Below are positions 1-35,964 of a DNA stretch of 64,000 nucleotides, one piece after another. The notes below the pieces were generated by a model. It saw nothing but the letters and a program-made list of their open reading frames with translations. It did not search any database and was not told where the DNA came from. Source of the DNA: Pseudoips prasinana (lineage: Eukaryota; Arthropoda; Insecta; Lepidoptera; Nolidae); contig OX621252.1 of NCBI GenBank assembly GCA_951640165.1, positions 16,575,934 through 16,639,933 of the forward strand. Direction: 5' to 3'. The position numbers and the translations under genes were made by a program. The number at the start of each line of letters is the position of its first letter. Position 1 is the first letter of the stretch.

Positions 1-550
1 AGCTTTTATTGGAATTTCTTGAGAAATCCATGCCTAAAACATTAAAAAGTGGTGTTGAAGTTAAAGGACTTTTGTGAAAGAGAATAATGTAACGAGGCCC
101 CACTTATTCCAATAAGACGTGTACAAGCTCGGGTCGCCGCCATTACAGGTTAGTAAAATAGGGTTACCAGCATCAGTTTGATTAGACCCTTAATCACATA
201 CCTATTATCATTTTTTACTAAACTCTTTTTTTGTATTTGCTGTTATACTATCTCCTCCCGACCTTTTAGAAAAGGTAAGTAAAAATACTGACAATAGTCA
301 GAGTCAGGAATACCCATATCGATTATACATGTACAGCGTTCTCTAGAGCTATAAAATAGAAACACTATCTACTTCAGCTTAAATTTAGTTAATACATTGT
401 TATAGTGGTATTCTGGTGCGTTTTGCTATATACTAATGAAATAAAAATCAAGAGTTTGCTTATAATGTCCGTCACTACTGAAACGAATTTAAGCACTTGA
501 CTAATGTCAAACCAACAAAAAAAAAAGTAGTTAATAAACATCGAATTTTG
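1..550. other. no recognisable gene
   Basis: A+T-rich sequence without a supported reading frame or a repeat that I recognise. It runs up to the transposase remnant that follows. Confidence 0.4.
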
Positions 551-1126
551 TTTTAGGAATATCTGAAAAAACAGTATCGAAAATCACCAAAGCAGGTAAG
601 GTAGCAGCTTTAACTGCGAAAAAATAACAACACCGCGCAAAAGTGGTCCTCGACGAAAAACTCACGAACTGAATGACTTCGAACAGAGTACTATAAGGCA
701 TAAAATACATGAATTTTATGCCGTAAGAAAGGAATTGCCTACACTGACGAAATTATTGAATGAAATGCGAAATGACATAGATTATAAAGAGATTGTGATT
801 TGAATCCCATTGAGCTCATATGGAGTGTAAAGTTAAAAAGACGAATTGCAGGAAAAATCGTGGGTCAGGAATCAAATAAGATAGTTCAAATTACTGAAGA
901 AGCATTTGCAACAATCACTGAAGAGGAATGGAGGAAAGAATGTGAGCACGTAATAAAAAATGAAGAAAAATACTACGCCGATGTCTCATCTATAGATAGT
1001 GAAATGGATAGGTTCATAATCGAAGTAGGAGTTGATAGTGATACTTCTGATGACATCGAAGATGAGGAAATGTCAGATGTAGACATTTTAGATGAACACA
1101 GCTACTGTCGAAAATTATTTAAATAA
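551..1126 (+). pseudogene. decayed DDE transposase remnant
   Basis: A short piece at 557-595 reads GISEKTVSKITKA, which looks like part of a helix-turn-helix DNA-binding segment, and it is bounded by intron-like AG and GT. The reading frame then breaks several times. From about 800 an open frame of 108 codons contains NPIELIWS, the motif that closes the DDE catalytic domain in Tc1/mariner-like transposases, followed by an acidic tail with many D and E residues. The central catalytic part is unreadable, so this is a dead copy. Family assignment beyond the Tc1/mariner superfamily is not possible from what remains. Confidence 0.55.
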
Positions 1127-1690
1127 AAATTCGTTTATTTTTACTCATTGATTCTGTATTTTTAATTTCCCTACTATCTCTCTAAAATACTAATGTAGAA
1201 ACTAGCTGTTCCCGCGACTTCATATGAGTCTTGTAATAGGACTTTGAAAAGTCGACTATATGACTTTTACGACGGTTATGGCTATGAATGGTATCCTATT
1301 CGTATAACACAGGTAATTAGTTGTAATGTGGATTAAATTTTGAAAGCAGACAGGTTTATAATTTAGATTAATATAATTTAAAGCTAAATGTTTTAAAAAC
1401 AAGATCGAAAATCATTACATAAGGCGCCTACGATGTCACGGGTACTACTCATATACATCTTGATCTCCCTGATTTTATGGTAACACAGAATGGGTAATAA
1501 TGACAACACTTATTTGTACTACTGCCAACATGATGGCATAGGAACTATTCGATGAAACGCACTCTAGAATTTGGACTGATGACAAATACTATCTTGGTCT
1601 TATTTCTTTTGTCAAATGAACCATGAACAACGAGTCAGAACTAGAAACTAGTTACATTATTTATACGAAAAATTAACTAGTCTTTATCAT
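1127..1690. other. spacer with one Helitron-like end
   Basis: No gene is visible. Near 1201-1220 the sequence resembles the minus-strand end of a short Helitron (CTAGCTG followed by a C/G-rich stretch), but the rest of the element cannot be traced. Confidence 0.35.
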
Positions 1691-1692
1691 AA

Positions 1693-1940
1693 AGTTAGTA
1701 TACCTAGCGACTTGCGGTATACTAACTTTCCTTATGTACTTGCGGCTTCACACCTAAAGTGCCAAGTGCGACAGACCAAATATACCTTACCGATAGCATC
1801 TATCTCGTTCATGAAGATGATGCGGAGCTGGTGGTCGCACGCGTCCGTGAACAGATCGCAAAACAACGATCCCGATGTACTTGTAGTTTCACACCTAAAG
1901 CACCGGGTTAGAATACCTAGCGACTTGCGGTATACTAACT
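1693..1940. repeat. repeat pair enclosing an AAA-ATPase-like exon scrap
   Basis: A palindromic block with the core TACCTAGCGACTTGCGGTAT occurs at 1693-1727 and again at 1907-1940. A second shared block (TTCACACCTAAAG) lies inside it on both sides, at about 1737-1760 and 1877-1900, so the order is A-B-centre-B-A in direct orientation. The centre, on the minus strand at 1791-1854, encodes IIFMNEIDAI followed by a GTAAG splice-donor-like sequence. This resembles the Walker B region of AAA ATPases, except that the usual IDE aspartate is asparagine. Confidence 0.45.
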
Positions 1941-2066
1941 TTATGCTCTTTATATACCTACTTACACCATTGAAGGATTTCTGACCTTAGGATGGAAAGG
2001 AGGCAGTAGGTATACAACAAGGTATATACCAACATGGTATGACTACAAAAAAGTCTTTACGACATA

Positions 2067-2438
2067 TCCTACCAATATTATAAACGCGAAAGTTTGTAAG
2101 TATGGATGGATGGATGTTTGTCACTCTTTCACGTAAAAACTACTGAGTAGATTTTAATGAAACTTTACAATAATATAGCTTATACATCCGAATAACACAT
2201 AGGCTACAATTTATAAAGATATTGTGTGAATTGTCAGAAATATGACGATAAGTGTCAAGTAGGAAAAAATCTGCCATCTGCGAGCTATTTCGGCGTGCAC
2301 TGCCAAAACCGCTAGAGGTCCACATCCTACTAATATTATAAATGCGAAAGTTTGTGAGTATAGATGTATGGATCTATGTTTGTTACTCTTATACGCCAAA
2401 ACTACTTTAACGCGGGTGAAACTGCGGGGCACAACTAG
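2067..2438 (+). mobile_element. two adjacent short Helitron copies
   Basis: A damaged copy starts with TCCTACC at 2067 and loses its family sequence after about 2220. A second copy is compact and complete: it starts with TCCTACTAATATTATAA at 2325, has the C/G-rich terminal hairpin, and ends CTAG at 2438, flanked by A and T as expected for Helitron insertion. It lacks the middle of the longer family members. Confidence 0.6.
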
Positions 2439-2859
2439 TAATACATATATGTATATACACAGATGTATACATATATGTATATACAGAGACAAATTCTAAA
2501 TACATTGGGTGATTCCTCGGACGCACCGAATGCTAGAGCTACAGATTGACCTAAGGAATTATTCAATCCTTCGTAGATTGGTACTATTGGTTTTACTTAC
2601 ATATCTAGAATAACTAAGGCCTTGCTAACTCTGTTTTTTGCCATGATTGATGGAAATATTTTGTTTTCCAACAACAGATTAATAAATTAAAAAACCATTA
2701 TAAAATGTGATAAAAATCCGTAACAAACAAAATATGTATATGATGAAGCAAAATGCCAATGCGACAACGTTCTGTAAAACGTAACCATCTAGTTTTTAAA
2801 ACACAAAACCTTTTCAATTTACACAGATCTACTAGGAATAAAATGCGTCGTTTTTTTTT

Positions 2860-3060
2860 TAAAGACAGCACCCGCACTAGGGATCTAAGCCTTCCGCGCG
2901 GGGTACTTTACAAACATATAAAAGACGGACACAATTCACATCCAGACTCAGAACAACTATTTATAGGTCACACAAATAGTTGTCCGGCGCGGGACCGAAC
3001 CCACGACACGAAGCGGCGAAACGACTATCTTAGGCGCTGTGCCACACGTGCAGTCATGTT
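2860..3060 (-). repeat. tRNA-derived SINE
   Basis: On the minus strand the sequence has a tRNA-like head with a B-box (GGGTTCGGTCCC) and a tail with the phrase CTGAGTCTGGATG. The same family lies at 30386-30578 on the plus strand. It is inserted in spacer DNA. Confidence 0.6.
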
Positions 3061-3114
3061 TATGAGACCACTACGCAAGTGAAATTCTCTTACGGCGTAA
3101 AATTAATTCATTAT

Positions 3115-3345
3115 ATCTGATCCCAAATTAAGCAGAGCTTGTACTATGGAAACCAGATAACTGATATACTACATATATTACTTTCCTTTTGTAAATACAT
3201 ACTTATATAGATAATTACACCCAGACTCAGAACAAACAGACATGTTCATGCACACAAATACCTGTCCTGGGTGGGAATCGAACCCACGACCTGCTACGTG
3301 GGAGGTAAAAATCAAACCTACCAACCACGCCATCCGGATATTTCC
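3115..3345 (-). repeat. tRNA-derived SINE
   Basis: The minus strand has a B-box-like GTGGGTTCGATTCCCACC near its start and a tail that ends in TTTGGGATCAG. Related copies occur at 27463-27695, 44380-44560 and 53130-53762. The tRNA-like part does not fold into a full cloverleaf, and the copy continues into a SINE tail, so this is not a functional tRNA gene. Confidence 0.65.
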
Positions 3346-3409
3346 TTGGTTTTCCCTCGTTGGCTGGTTTATTTAAGCTGTATCGTTGTCCATCACGAGT
3401 GAATAACAT

Positions 3410-3936
3410 TATTATATTATATCAATACAATGATCAAAATACAAATACCGAGGAAGATTTGCACTAAAGTCAGCCGACGCAAGCCATGGTGCCCGCCATA
3501 TTACGACATGCGATAAATGGATGAAAAAATTTGAGATGATGTAAAAAAAGTTTCAATTTAAAATGTTTACTTTATTGTTGAAAAAAGTTTTACAAACATA
3601 AAAATAAGTATTATTGTTATTTATATTTATTAGGGACGGTGGTTAATTCAACTAAGTCGGCTTCATTACGTAGGTATAATTAACATAATATTCATAAACC
3701 TACATAAATAGTACATTATTAGACAAGGGGTTAAAGTAAAACACTATAAAAGGGTAGTTTTACGCGATAGTTTCTATATAGTCTCTCACCTCGCTAAAGA
3801 GCTAGGGTATTAAGAGAAACCCGAGTTATAATCGATTTTAACAGGTATATGTACTTTTCACTATGAATACGAGAAAATAAAATAACCCAATACCATATTA
3901 AATTCTGCGCCTATGCGTTTTTTATATCTTCTGTAG
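3410..3936. other. spacer without recognised gene
   Basis: A+T-rich sequence. No coding frame or known repeat was recognised. Confidence 0.35.
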
Positions 3937-4069
3937 GTACAGACGCCAGCATATCAAGCTACCCCAATCTGTCAAATTTACCCAATTGAAAGTGAACCTT
4001 ATGCTTTTCTGATATAGTCGAAATTCTATAAAAGAAATTTGACAGAGCTGGATTTGCTGGCGTCCGTAC
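3937..4069. mobile_element. foldback MITE, copy 1 of 3
   Basis: The element starts GTACAGACGCCAGCA and ends with the inverse complement of that sequence. The inner arms read CAAGCTACCCCAATCTGTC on the left and its partial complement on the right. Two 141-bp relatives lie at 27082-27222 and 33550-33690. This copy is 133 bp and has lost part of the right arm. Confidence 0.7.
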
Positions 4070-4079
4070 TTCGTGCATT

Positions 4080-4990
4080 TCCCGAAGCTTCTGTAGCTAG
4101 AACGCAAAGCACGAAAACACCAAAGATCTCGCCGCTTTTGGTTCCATTTAAAAAAATAAAACGTAGTGTTCTTCTTTATGAAATAGCAATAAACCGAGGT
4201 TTTATTCATGATTGTCACTCCTTAAAAATAAAGACAGTATTTCTTAAAAAATAAATCACCTTTTCACCTAGAGGAAAATATGGTAGTACATCAGTACCTA
4301 TATCAAAATTCTTAAATAAAATTAATTCATAACTAAAATAGTTTTTTTTATAATAATATTATTTAAATAATAAAACGTGGCTCGTTATTGTGACAATAAA
4401 ACAAAGTAATTTCATAAAGTTTATATTTCAGTCAATAATTTTAAAAGCAATGCGACGGTCATCAATGTCATCATACAACGAACGAAATAATTTGGTTAAT
4501 TTCTGACATTGCTTAGAAACTTATGATAATAGTGGTTCAACTACGTATGTTATGTTGAACTATCAACAAAACCTAAAAACACTACAATTATTATGTTTCA
4601 AATTAAAATTCTATAATTGAGTATTATAATGTGAAAAAATTATGAGTGCACATGTCCTCAGGCTCCAGAATAACTAATATTATTTTAATAGACGAAAAAA
4701 GAATGTCATCAACTCAACTGAGAAATCGCGTAGCATAGATAATTAAAAAACTATAAATACGTACATATTTTTTTTAATTGTGTCTGTTTCGCAATTTCTG
4801 CTTTGTTTGTAAACCGATTTTCATAATTCAGTATTATAGTTTGATCAATAGGTTATCGTTATATAATATATAATCCATATATTATTAACATACATTTTGT
4901 TCGAGTCGGTCGTCTAAAAGAAAATGTTAAGTTGGTTTTCTGTTTAGATTACAGTAATTAGTTTAATTCTATTGAATACAGAACGTTTTC
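4080..4990. other. 3' flank of the protease gene
   Basis: A+T-rich flank without a further reading frame. It should hold the 3' untranslated region of the minus-strand protease, but I could not find a convincing AATAAA on that strand. Confidence 0.35.
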
Positions 4991-4994
4991 ATAG

Positions 4995-29680
<24,686 letters not shown>

Positions 29681-29684
29681 TTTC

Positions 29685-30380
29685 ATTTGTTGTCATCACT
29701 ATTAATAATATTACAAATTTTAAATAACACTGACCACAATCACACACAAAGCACAAAAACCATTAGTTCACACACAGACGACTCGGAAGCAAATTATTGA
29801 TATCATTTAGAAATATTTATGTAATTGACAGTTTTTTTTTTAATTTAAACTAGTATATCTGGTTCTATTAAAACTGTTGTTGTATAGTAAGGGTTATCTT
29901 ATGATAAACCTTACTCAGAGAAGGCGTCCAATCGTTATATACAAGTTTACAACCGAGTATTTTCCTCAAGTATTATTGTTGTTATATGTGTTGCAATATT
30001 TATCTAAACGGCATTAATAACAAATCAAATGAAGATCTACTAGGTGGCGTAGCGGATCATCGTTTGACATCGAGAAGATTACTATATTAACATACTAGTT
30101 TCGCGGGAAATACACTGAACACACGACAACGCGTTTTGTTTTTAATGAAGATACCCAGTTGGTCAAACGACCTCGAACCTGTACGGTGGGTGCACGACTG
30201 CAAATCCACCCGTATCGTATGCGCAACTAAGATAACCGGGTGTTCATAAAAAGTCGATTACAATAACATCTAGCTAATTTTTAGACCGCCTTCAAATAGA
30301 AGAAAATTATCCTTTCAAAAAAAATTTTTTTCGTAGGTATATATTATGTTGCATGATTTCTCTGTTGGTGAATAAACGAT
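29685..30380. other. probable promoter side of the clip protease
   Basis: The 5' untranslated region and promoter of the minus-strand protease should lie here. No TATA box or immune-type site could be assigned with confidence. Confidence 0.3.
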
Positions 30381-30385
30381 TTTGA

Positions 30386-30592
30386 TACTTGACCGACGTG
30401 TGGCGCAGCGGTTGAGAGAGTCGCCTCGCCACTTCATGTCCCGGGTACGATTCCCGCATAGGACAACTTTTATGTGACCCATAAATAGTTGTTTTTAGTC
30501 TGGATGGATTTCGTGTCGTCAGTTATGTTTGTAAACTACCCCGCGGCACAGGGAGCAAACTCCCTAGTGCGGGAGATAGATAGATAGATAGA
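30386..30592 (+). repeat. tRNA-derived SINE ending in (GATA)n
   Basis: The head GTGTGGCGCAGCGGTTGAGA and the B-box GGTACGATTCCC are intact. The 3' end runs into about five GATA units (30572-30592). Confidence 0.7.
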
Positions 30593-30850
30593 TAACTCTT
30601 TATTGCACACCAAAGACATAAACTTAGCGTAAAAAAAATTATATTAAAACGGAAATAGTACAAGTGGCGGCCTTATCGCTAAAAGCGATCTCTTCCAGGC
30701 AACCGATGAATGGACCAGAACTGTTAGTGAATAGAAAGACGGGGGTAGTAGGTGGTGTACAGAACAAAAGATGAATGAATATACCGAAGGTACATTCAAT
30801 AGCAGAAAATTTATTTGAATATTACGAAGTCAATAAAATAATATAAATAA

Positions 30851-31038
<188 letters not shown>

Positions 31039-31189
31039 TGTTGTCAGATAATGTTCTTTTAAGAGTTTTTTAAACACAGGAAGTGACTGGGAGTGTGTTC
31101 TTAAAAAAGAAAACAAATTTTGGTTGCTATGCGTGATGTGTAGTGGTAGTATTTAGTTATAATTATTAATATTAAGTATAATTATTATT

Positions 31190-31920
31190 TTTTTGATATC
31201 ATAGGCAATGCTTTTAGAATGGTCACATATACATTTCGTTTAAATTGGTAGTTATGGAGGAAACTTAAAGCTGTATGTGTTATGTATAAGTTGTATGTTT
31301 TCTTAGCATCTTCGAATTGAAGGTTTTTTTCAATTTTGACTGTATGTTTTTTTTGTATGATAGGTGATTACTCCATCCCTTCTGAAACGATTTTGATATT
31401 ATATTTTTTTTATATGATAAGCACTGCGTTCAAATTGGTGCGATACATTTTGTTTCAATCGGTTGTTATAGAGAAAAGTTGATGTCGATTGTTTTTTAAC
31501 CAACTTCGAAAAGAATGTGGTTGTTATTCCAACTGTATATATTTTGTGTATGTGTGATACCCGATTACTCCGTCGTTTTTGAACTGATTTAGATATTTAT
31601 GTGATAGGTAGGAATTCTTTCGAAAGTATCTAATACACGTTTTGTTTAATTTGTTTTATTTTTGTGTTTGAGGAAAGTTGAAGTCTGTTATATATTTTAT
31701 ACTGACTCCAAAAAATGAACGTTTTCAAATCGAGTGTATGTTATATTTCTTCTAAGTATTATGTTATGCAATTTTTTCGTAATATGTGAATTGATTTTGT
31801 TAATCATTATACGATGGGAAATGCTTTCCGTCCTGTTCCATATAGTTATATTACATTTTGTTCAAATCAGTTGTCTTAAAGAAGAGTTGAAGTCGGTTCC
31901 ATAATTTTAAAGACTGTAAT
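31190..31920. repeat. degenerate tandem array, about 4 x 195 bp
   Basis: The phrases GATTACTCC, GATAGG or similar, ACATTTTGTTCAAATCGGTTG and AAAGTTGAAGTCGGTTG recur in the same order at roughly 195-bp spacing, with heavy divergence. Confidence 0.55.
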
Positions 31921-32278
31921 TATTCACTGCACAGAGTTAAGTCATGGAATTAAAGCTGTGCAAGGGACGGCATCTGCAAATTGTATTCCGGCTTGATTAA
32001 ACTGACTATTAGTGGAATTATACACATCCGTTTTGTATTTTAATTTCATATAGTTCCGTAAATTAATGCCGGATTCTATCACTTTCATATTATTTTACAA
32101 TATACGACTATACTAAATGAGTCGTTTCTAAATGGAACTTTTATCATATAGGCTTAAAAAAGTGTGTGAGGTTCCTAACTATAATTATTTGAATAATTAT
32201 GGAAAATAATTCATGTACTTACATTGTTTAGGCATGAGAACTACTACATGTGTTCCAAATATTTTCTTAATCAACACT

Positions 32279-32507
32279 TCCTACTAATATTATAATTGCG
32301 AAAGTTAGTGAATAAGGATTTTATAAAGATGTATGGATGTTTGTTACTCTTTGACGCAAAAAGCACCGAATGGATTTGATAAAACTTTGAAGTAATACCC
32401 ATATTACTACAAAGTTTTATCAAATCCATTCGGTTGCGAATAATATATTTATTAAAGTTGTCCCACGGTTTTACCTGCGTTTGGGTAAAACCGCGGGACA
32501 CAGCTAG
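32279..32507 (+). mobile_element. Helitron rearranged by inverted duplications
   Basis: It starts TCCTACTAATATTATAA and ends GGGACACAGCTAG. Inside, 32366-32397 is followed after CCCA by its inverse complement at 32402-32433 (32 bp, one mismatch), and the terminal segment also has an inverted partner. Intact relatives at 41141 and 53432 carry this segment only once. Confidence 0.8.
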
Positions 32508-32509
32508 TT

Positions 32510-33545
32510 CTTTATATTTATATACAAGGTGGAATTAGGTGACGGAAGTAAAGGAGTTTAAATCAAGCTGAAATACAGGTTAATTAAGCAACGGATGTTG
32601 TTTCATCATTATTTGTTATTTTATTATTTACGAACATATGAATGAAACTTTATGTAACCACACTACTTCTGGAAATAAAGATTAATAAGAAAAAAACTGC
32701 TCATATAAAAATGTCGATCAGCCGACGCATTGTGTAGCCATGGGTGCCATAAAAGGATTGGTGAGATGCTCAAGTTACGACGCCCCCGTAGGTGCTTAAC
32801 CTCTGCGATTGCTTACGGAACGACAAAGATACCGGACTATGAGCACCTCATAAGATTAATGATAAACTTATATCTAATTGACCACATCTTGTGGTTTTCT
32901 GTTTCTGTCGGTTTGTGTTCTACGAACTGGGTAAGTCCATGACCGATGACCGAGCTATTCGTTTAAGATAGGCACTTTGGTTTGTTTAGATAAGTACAAA
33001 TCTACGTCATTTAATATTTAAGGTCATCGAGTTTTTTTATGTAAGTACGTTCGCTCTATTACAAATATTATTTATGCACAATAATAGAAGATTGTTATAG
33101 AGTTTCTCATTTAAACTGAACTACCTAATTATTTAAAAGATTGCATCAAAATTATTTATAATCAAATTTCAAATGTAACAAAGAATTAGGTTGGCCTAAT
33201 TAAATTAAGAAACATGTTATTCTTGTGTGATGGATTTTCTGAAATTATGTTGAGTTTATTTGGGCCACACTATTGTATTAGGTATTACTTAATACTTGAT
33301 TACTACTATTGTTAATTTTACTATTTAAGGTTGACGTGATATCTTGTATTAATTCATGTTTAATAATAGTGATGCTAATGAAATGCTAATATTTAAGTTA
33401 TTTGGTAATAAAGGTATTTACAATTTAATGTAAAAATAATATTTGTACGCCGTAAAGGCCAAACATTGTTAACTGATCACTTACTATAAACATCTATATC
33501 TGGCATGCTCCTATGTTTACTCATGTTAAATTTCTTTATCAAAAT
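32510..33545. other. spacer without recognised gene
   Basis: A+T-rich DNA between the two protease promoters. Nothing recognised. Confidence 0.35.
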
Positions 33546-33549
33546 TGAT

Positions 33550-33690
33550 GTACAGATGCCAGCACATCAAGCTACCCCAATCTGTCAAATTTCCCTAATT
33601 GAAAGTGAACCTTATGCTTAAGTGATAAAGTTGAAAATCTATAAAAGAAATTTGACTGATTGGGGTAGCTGGATCTGCAGGCGTCTGTAC
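33550..33690. mobile_element. foldback MITE, copy 3 of 3
   Basis: It starts GTACAGATGCCAGCACATC and ends GCAGGCGTCTGTAC, with 141 bp and both arms present. Confidence 0.75.
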
Positions 33691-33799
33691 ACCGACTCAT
33701 AACATTTTAAGTCATCATAAATATTCAAATGTTAAATTAATTTACTGCATTCTTATAAGTGGTCACCACTTACTAAAAACTAGGTGTACCTATAATATA

Positions 33800-34888
33800 A
33801 CAGGTTGGGGAAAAAGTTTCTTCGCTTTTTTGAAGAAAATTCAATACATCTTTTAATATAGTTTATTTACATTTAACTAATATGTAGATACCATTTTGTT
33901 CGATAACTTTTTGCCATATTGTAGGTAGGACATGATCCCATTGCTTTAGAAATTTTGGGACTTATGATCAAAATACCGCGACAAGTGGTTTTGGCAGTTC
34001 TCTCGTGATTTTGTAGGTATATATATAAATAGGTGAAAATCTGAAGGTGCAAAGTCAGGACTATACGGCGGATGTATTAACACCTCCCAGCCAAACACTC
34101 TTAATTTTTGGTGAGTGGCTAAAAATGTGTGAGGTCTAGCGTTATCATGATAAAAACACCACACCCCTTCTGTTGATTAATTCCGGCCGCTTTCTGCAAA
34201 CTTCTTCATTTAATCTCAGCAGTTGTTCGCAGTAGAGTTCAGAATCGATGGTCCTGTCTGGTGGTAACAGCTCATAATGAATAATACCCTTCCAATCCCA
34301 CCACACACACAGTACCACCTTGTTATTAACCCGGGCTTCGCCACAGTCTGTGAAGCCTGACCGGCCTTTGACCACGACCTTTTTCGCACGTTTTTGTCGT
34401 ACGTGATCCGCTTTTTATCAACAGTTACCAGCTTCTTCAAAAATGGTTCGTCGTAACTACTGATATGCCGATCTTGCTCCACTTTTTCAAAAATGGCATC
34501 CATTTTATCCGTAATAGGGCGACCAAAGCGACGTGCATCTTTGACATCAAAATTGCCGGATTGAAAACGCTTAAACCAAATTTGTGCTACTCTCACAGAT
34601 ACTGCACTAGGTCCATAAACATCGCAACTTTTTTTGTGGCGTGCGTTACATTTTTACCTTTTTTATAGTAATATTTTAACATGTATCAAATTTGTTCATT
34701 AGATTTCATCTTGACAGTCCGAAAAACAAATGAAAATCATGTATTGTCCTAATATGGAATTATGTTTTTTTTTAAATTTAAACCTTTAATGTTACCAAAA
34801 CCAGCCAGATACAAATATTATAGCCAAAGAGATTTTATGACAAGTTCATGCATTCTATAATGCGAAAATTTTTTTTTCTCCAACCTCA
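33800..34888 (-). mobile_element. decayed mariner of another lineage
   Basis: The ends are ACAGGTTGGGGAAAAAG and a diverged inverse copy, with TA on both sides. The minus strand encodes pieces of a transposase in at least two frames: RFQSGNFDVKDARRFGRP, a WWDWKG-like block, and YHDNARPHTF with HPPYSPDFAPSDFHLF. Frameshifts and a shortened middle make it non-functional. Confidence 0.8.
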
Positions 34889-34984
34889 TATTTTAATGAT
34901 GAGGTGACGCAAGCTCCTGAATCACTATTAAGAGATTTCAGTACTTGAACAATGTTGTCGTCCAACCCATGCATGGAAATAACG

Positions 34985-35222
34985 ACCATCACTCTTTCCT
35001 CAACACTTTATCATAGGCCTTTTGTAGGTCTACGAAGGCACAGTAGACCTTTTGGCTTTTGGCCAAAAACTTCTCTACTAAACTTCTTAGGGAAAAGACC
35101 TGATGCGTGCATCCCATTCGTTTTCGAAAACCCGCCTGTGCATTCCATATTTTCCCATCAGTTTCTTTCACAACTCTTTCAACCAATACTTTCACATACA
35201 ACTTGCCAACTACGCTGAGCAG
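34985..35222 (-). pseudogene. non-LTR reverse transcriptase fragment
   Basis: The minus strand reads QAGFRKRMGCTHQ and CAFVDLQKAYDKV, the conserved finger/palm motifs of LINE-type reverse transcriptases (FxDxxKAYD). A stop follows, and neither the endonuclease nor the catalytic YxDD motif is present. Only about 75 residues survive. Confidence 0.75.
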
Positions 35223-35224
35223 AC

Positions 35225-35960
35225 TAATGCAGAATAATCAGAATAATACCGAAAACTCTTCGAGAGTGTGTTTGGTATTGGACATCCTGAGTAAAGAAGA
35301 AGCACAAAAGATCACATGCGTAAGATCAAAGTACACATGGGGAGTAAGAAAACCAGACAGCAGATAAAGCATTAAAAGTGCAATCAGCACGTTAGTTGGA
35401 TCAACTTAACGTAACTTCGTCGTTCTGTCGATTTTACGGTTGTTATTATTATATATATTTGTGTCAATTTATTGAACTTGTAATGCACTAAATTGCAATT
35501 ATTCAGGTATTTATTCTATGCTTGAAAACACCAACCAACTAGAAAGCGTGAAAACCGATTCAAATTAATATCCGCACTTACAAAATACTTAATTCAATTT
35601 TTTTTGTGGCGGTTTTAAGATGATTTTTATACTGCTTACCTAAATAAGAAAAAAATGAGTTTCGAATAAATGTATTAAATTGTTACTGTGCGGTACCAAA
35701 TGTTATTTGCTCCGATGCAATGCGGGTTTGCCAGCATCGCCGTCGCGTCGCTACCCCATTAGCAATTTGTACCTCCCAACGGAGCAGAACATGTATAAGT
35801 GGCGTCCGTAACTAACAGCGTTAGTATGGTGCTACGCTTTTCTTATTTTTTTAATACGTCCTTAACAAACAGTCGCAATAACTGTTTGCTCATAGAACAA
35901 ATGATTAACAGGAGCATTCTATTTTGTTAATTTATACAAAGAATATAATACTCACCGTCA
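35225..35960. other. upstream region of the second protease
   Basis: This should contain the promoter and 5' untranslated region of the plus-strand protease. A TATA-like TGTATAAG lies near 35792, which may be too far from the ATG. No immune-type motif is assigned. Confidence 0.3.
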
Positions 35961-35964
35961 CATT

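Noticed and set aside
2753..3082. 109-codon plus-strand frame
   Set aside because: It overlaps a minus-strand SINE and has a composition caused by the repeat.
3227..3345. tRNA-like sequences with strong B-boxes here and at 13030, 23340, 27640, 29050, 30440, 53190
   Set aside because: They lack a full cloverleaf and continue into shared SINE tails, so they are SINE heads and not tRNA genes.
29719..29745. Alternative upstream ATG for the clip protease on the minus strand
   Set aside because: That frame meets a stop after seven codons; the ATG at 29680 gives a signal peptide and the right splice phase.
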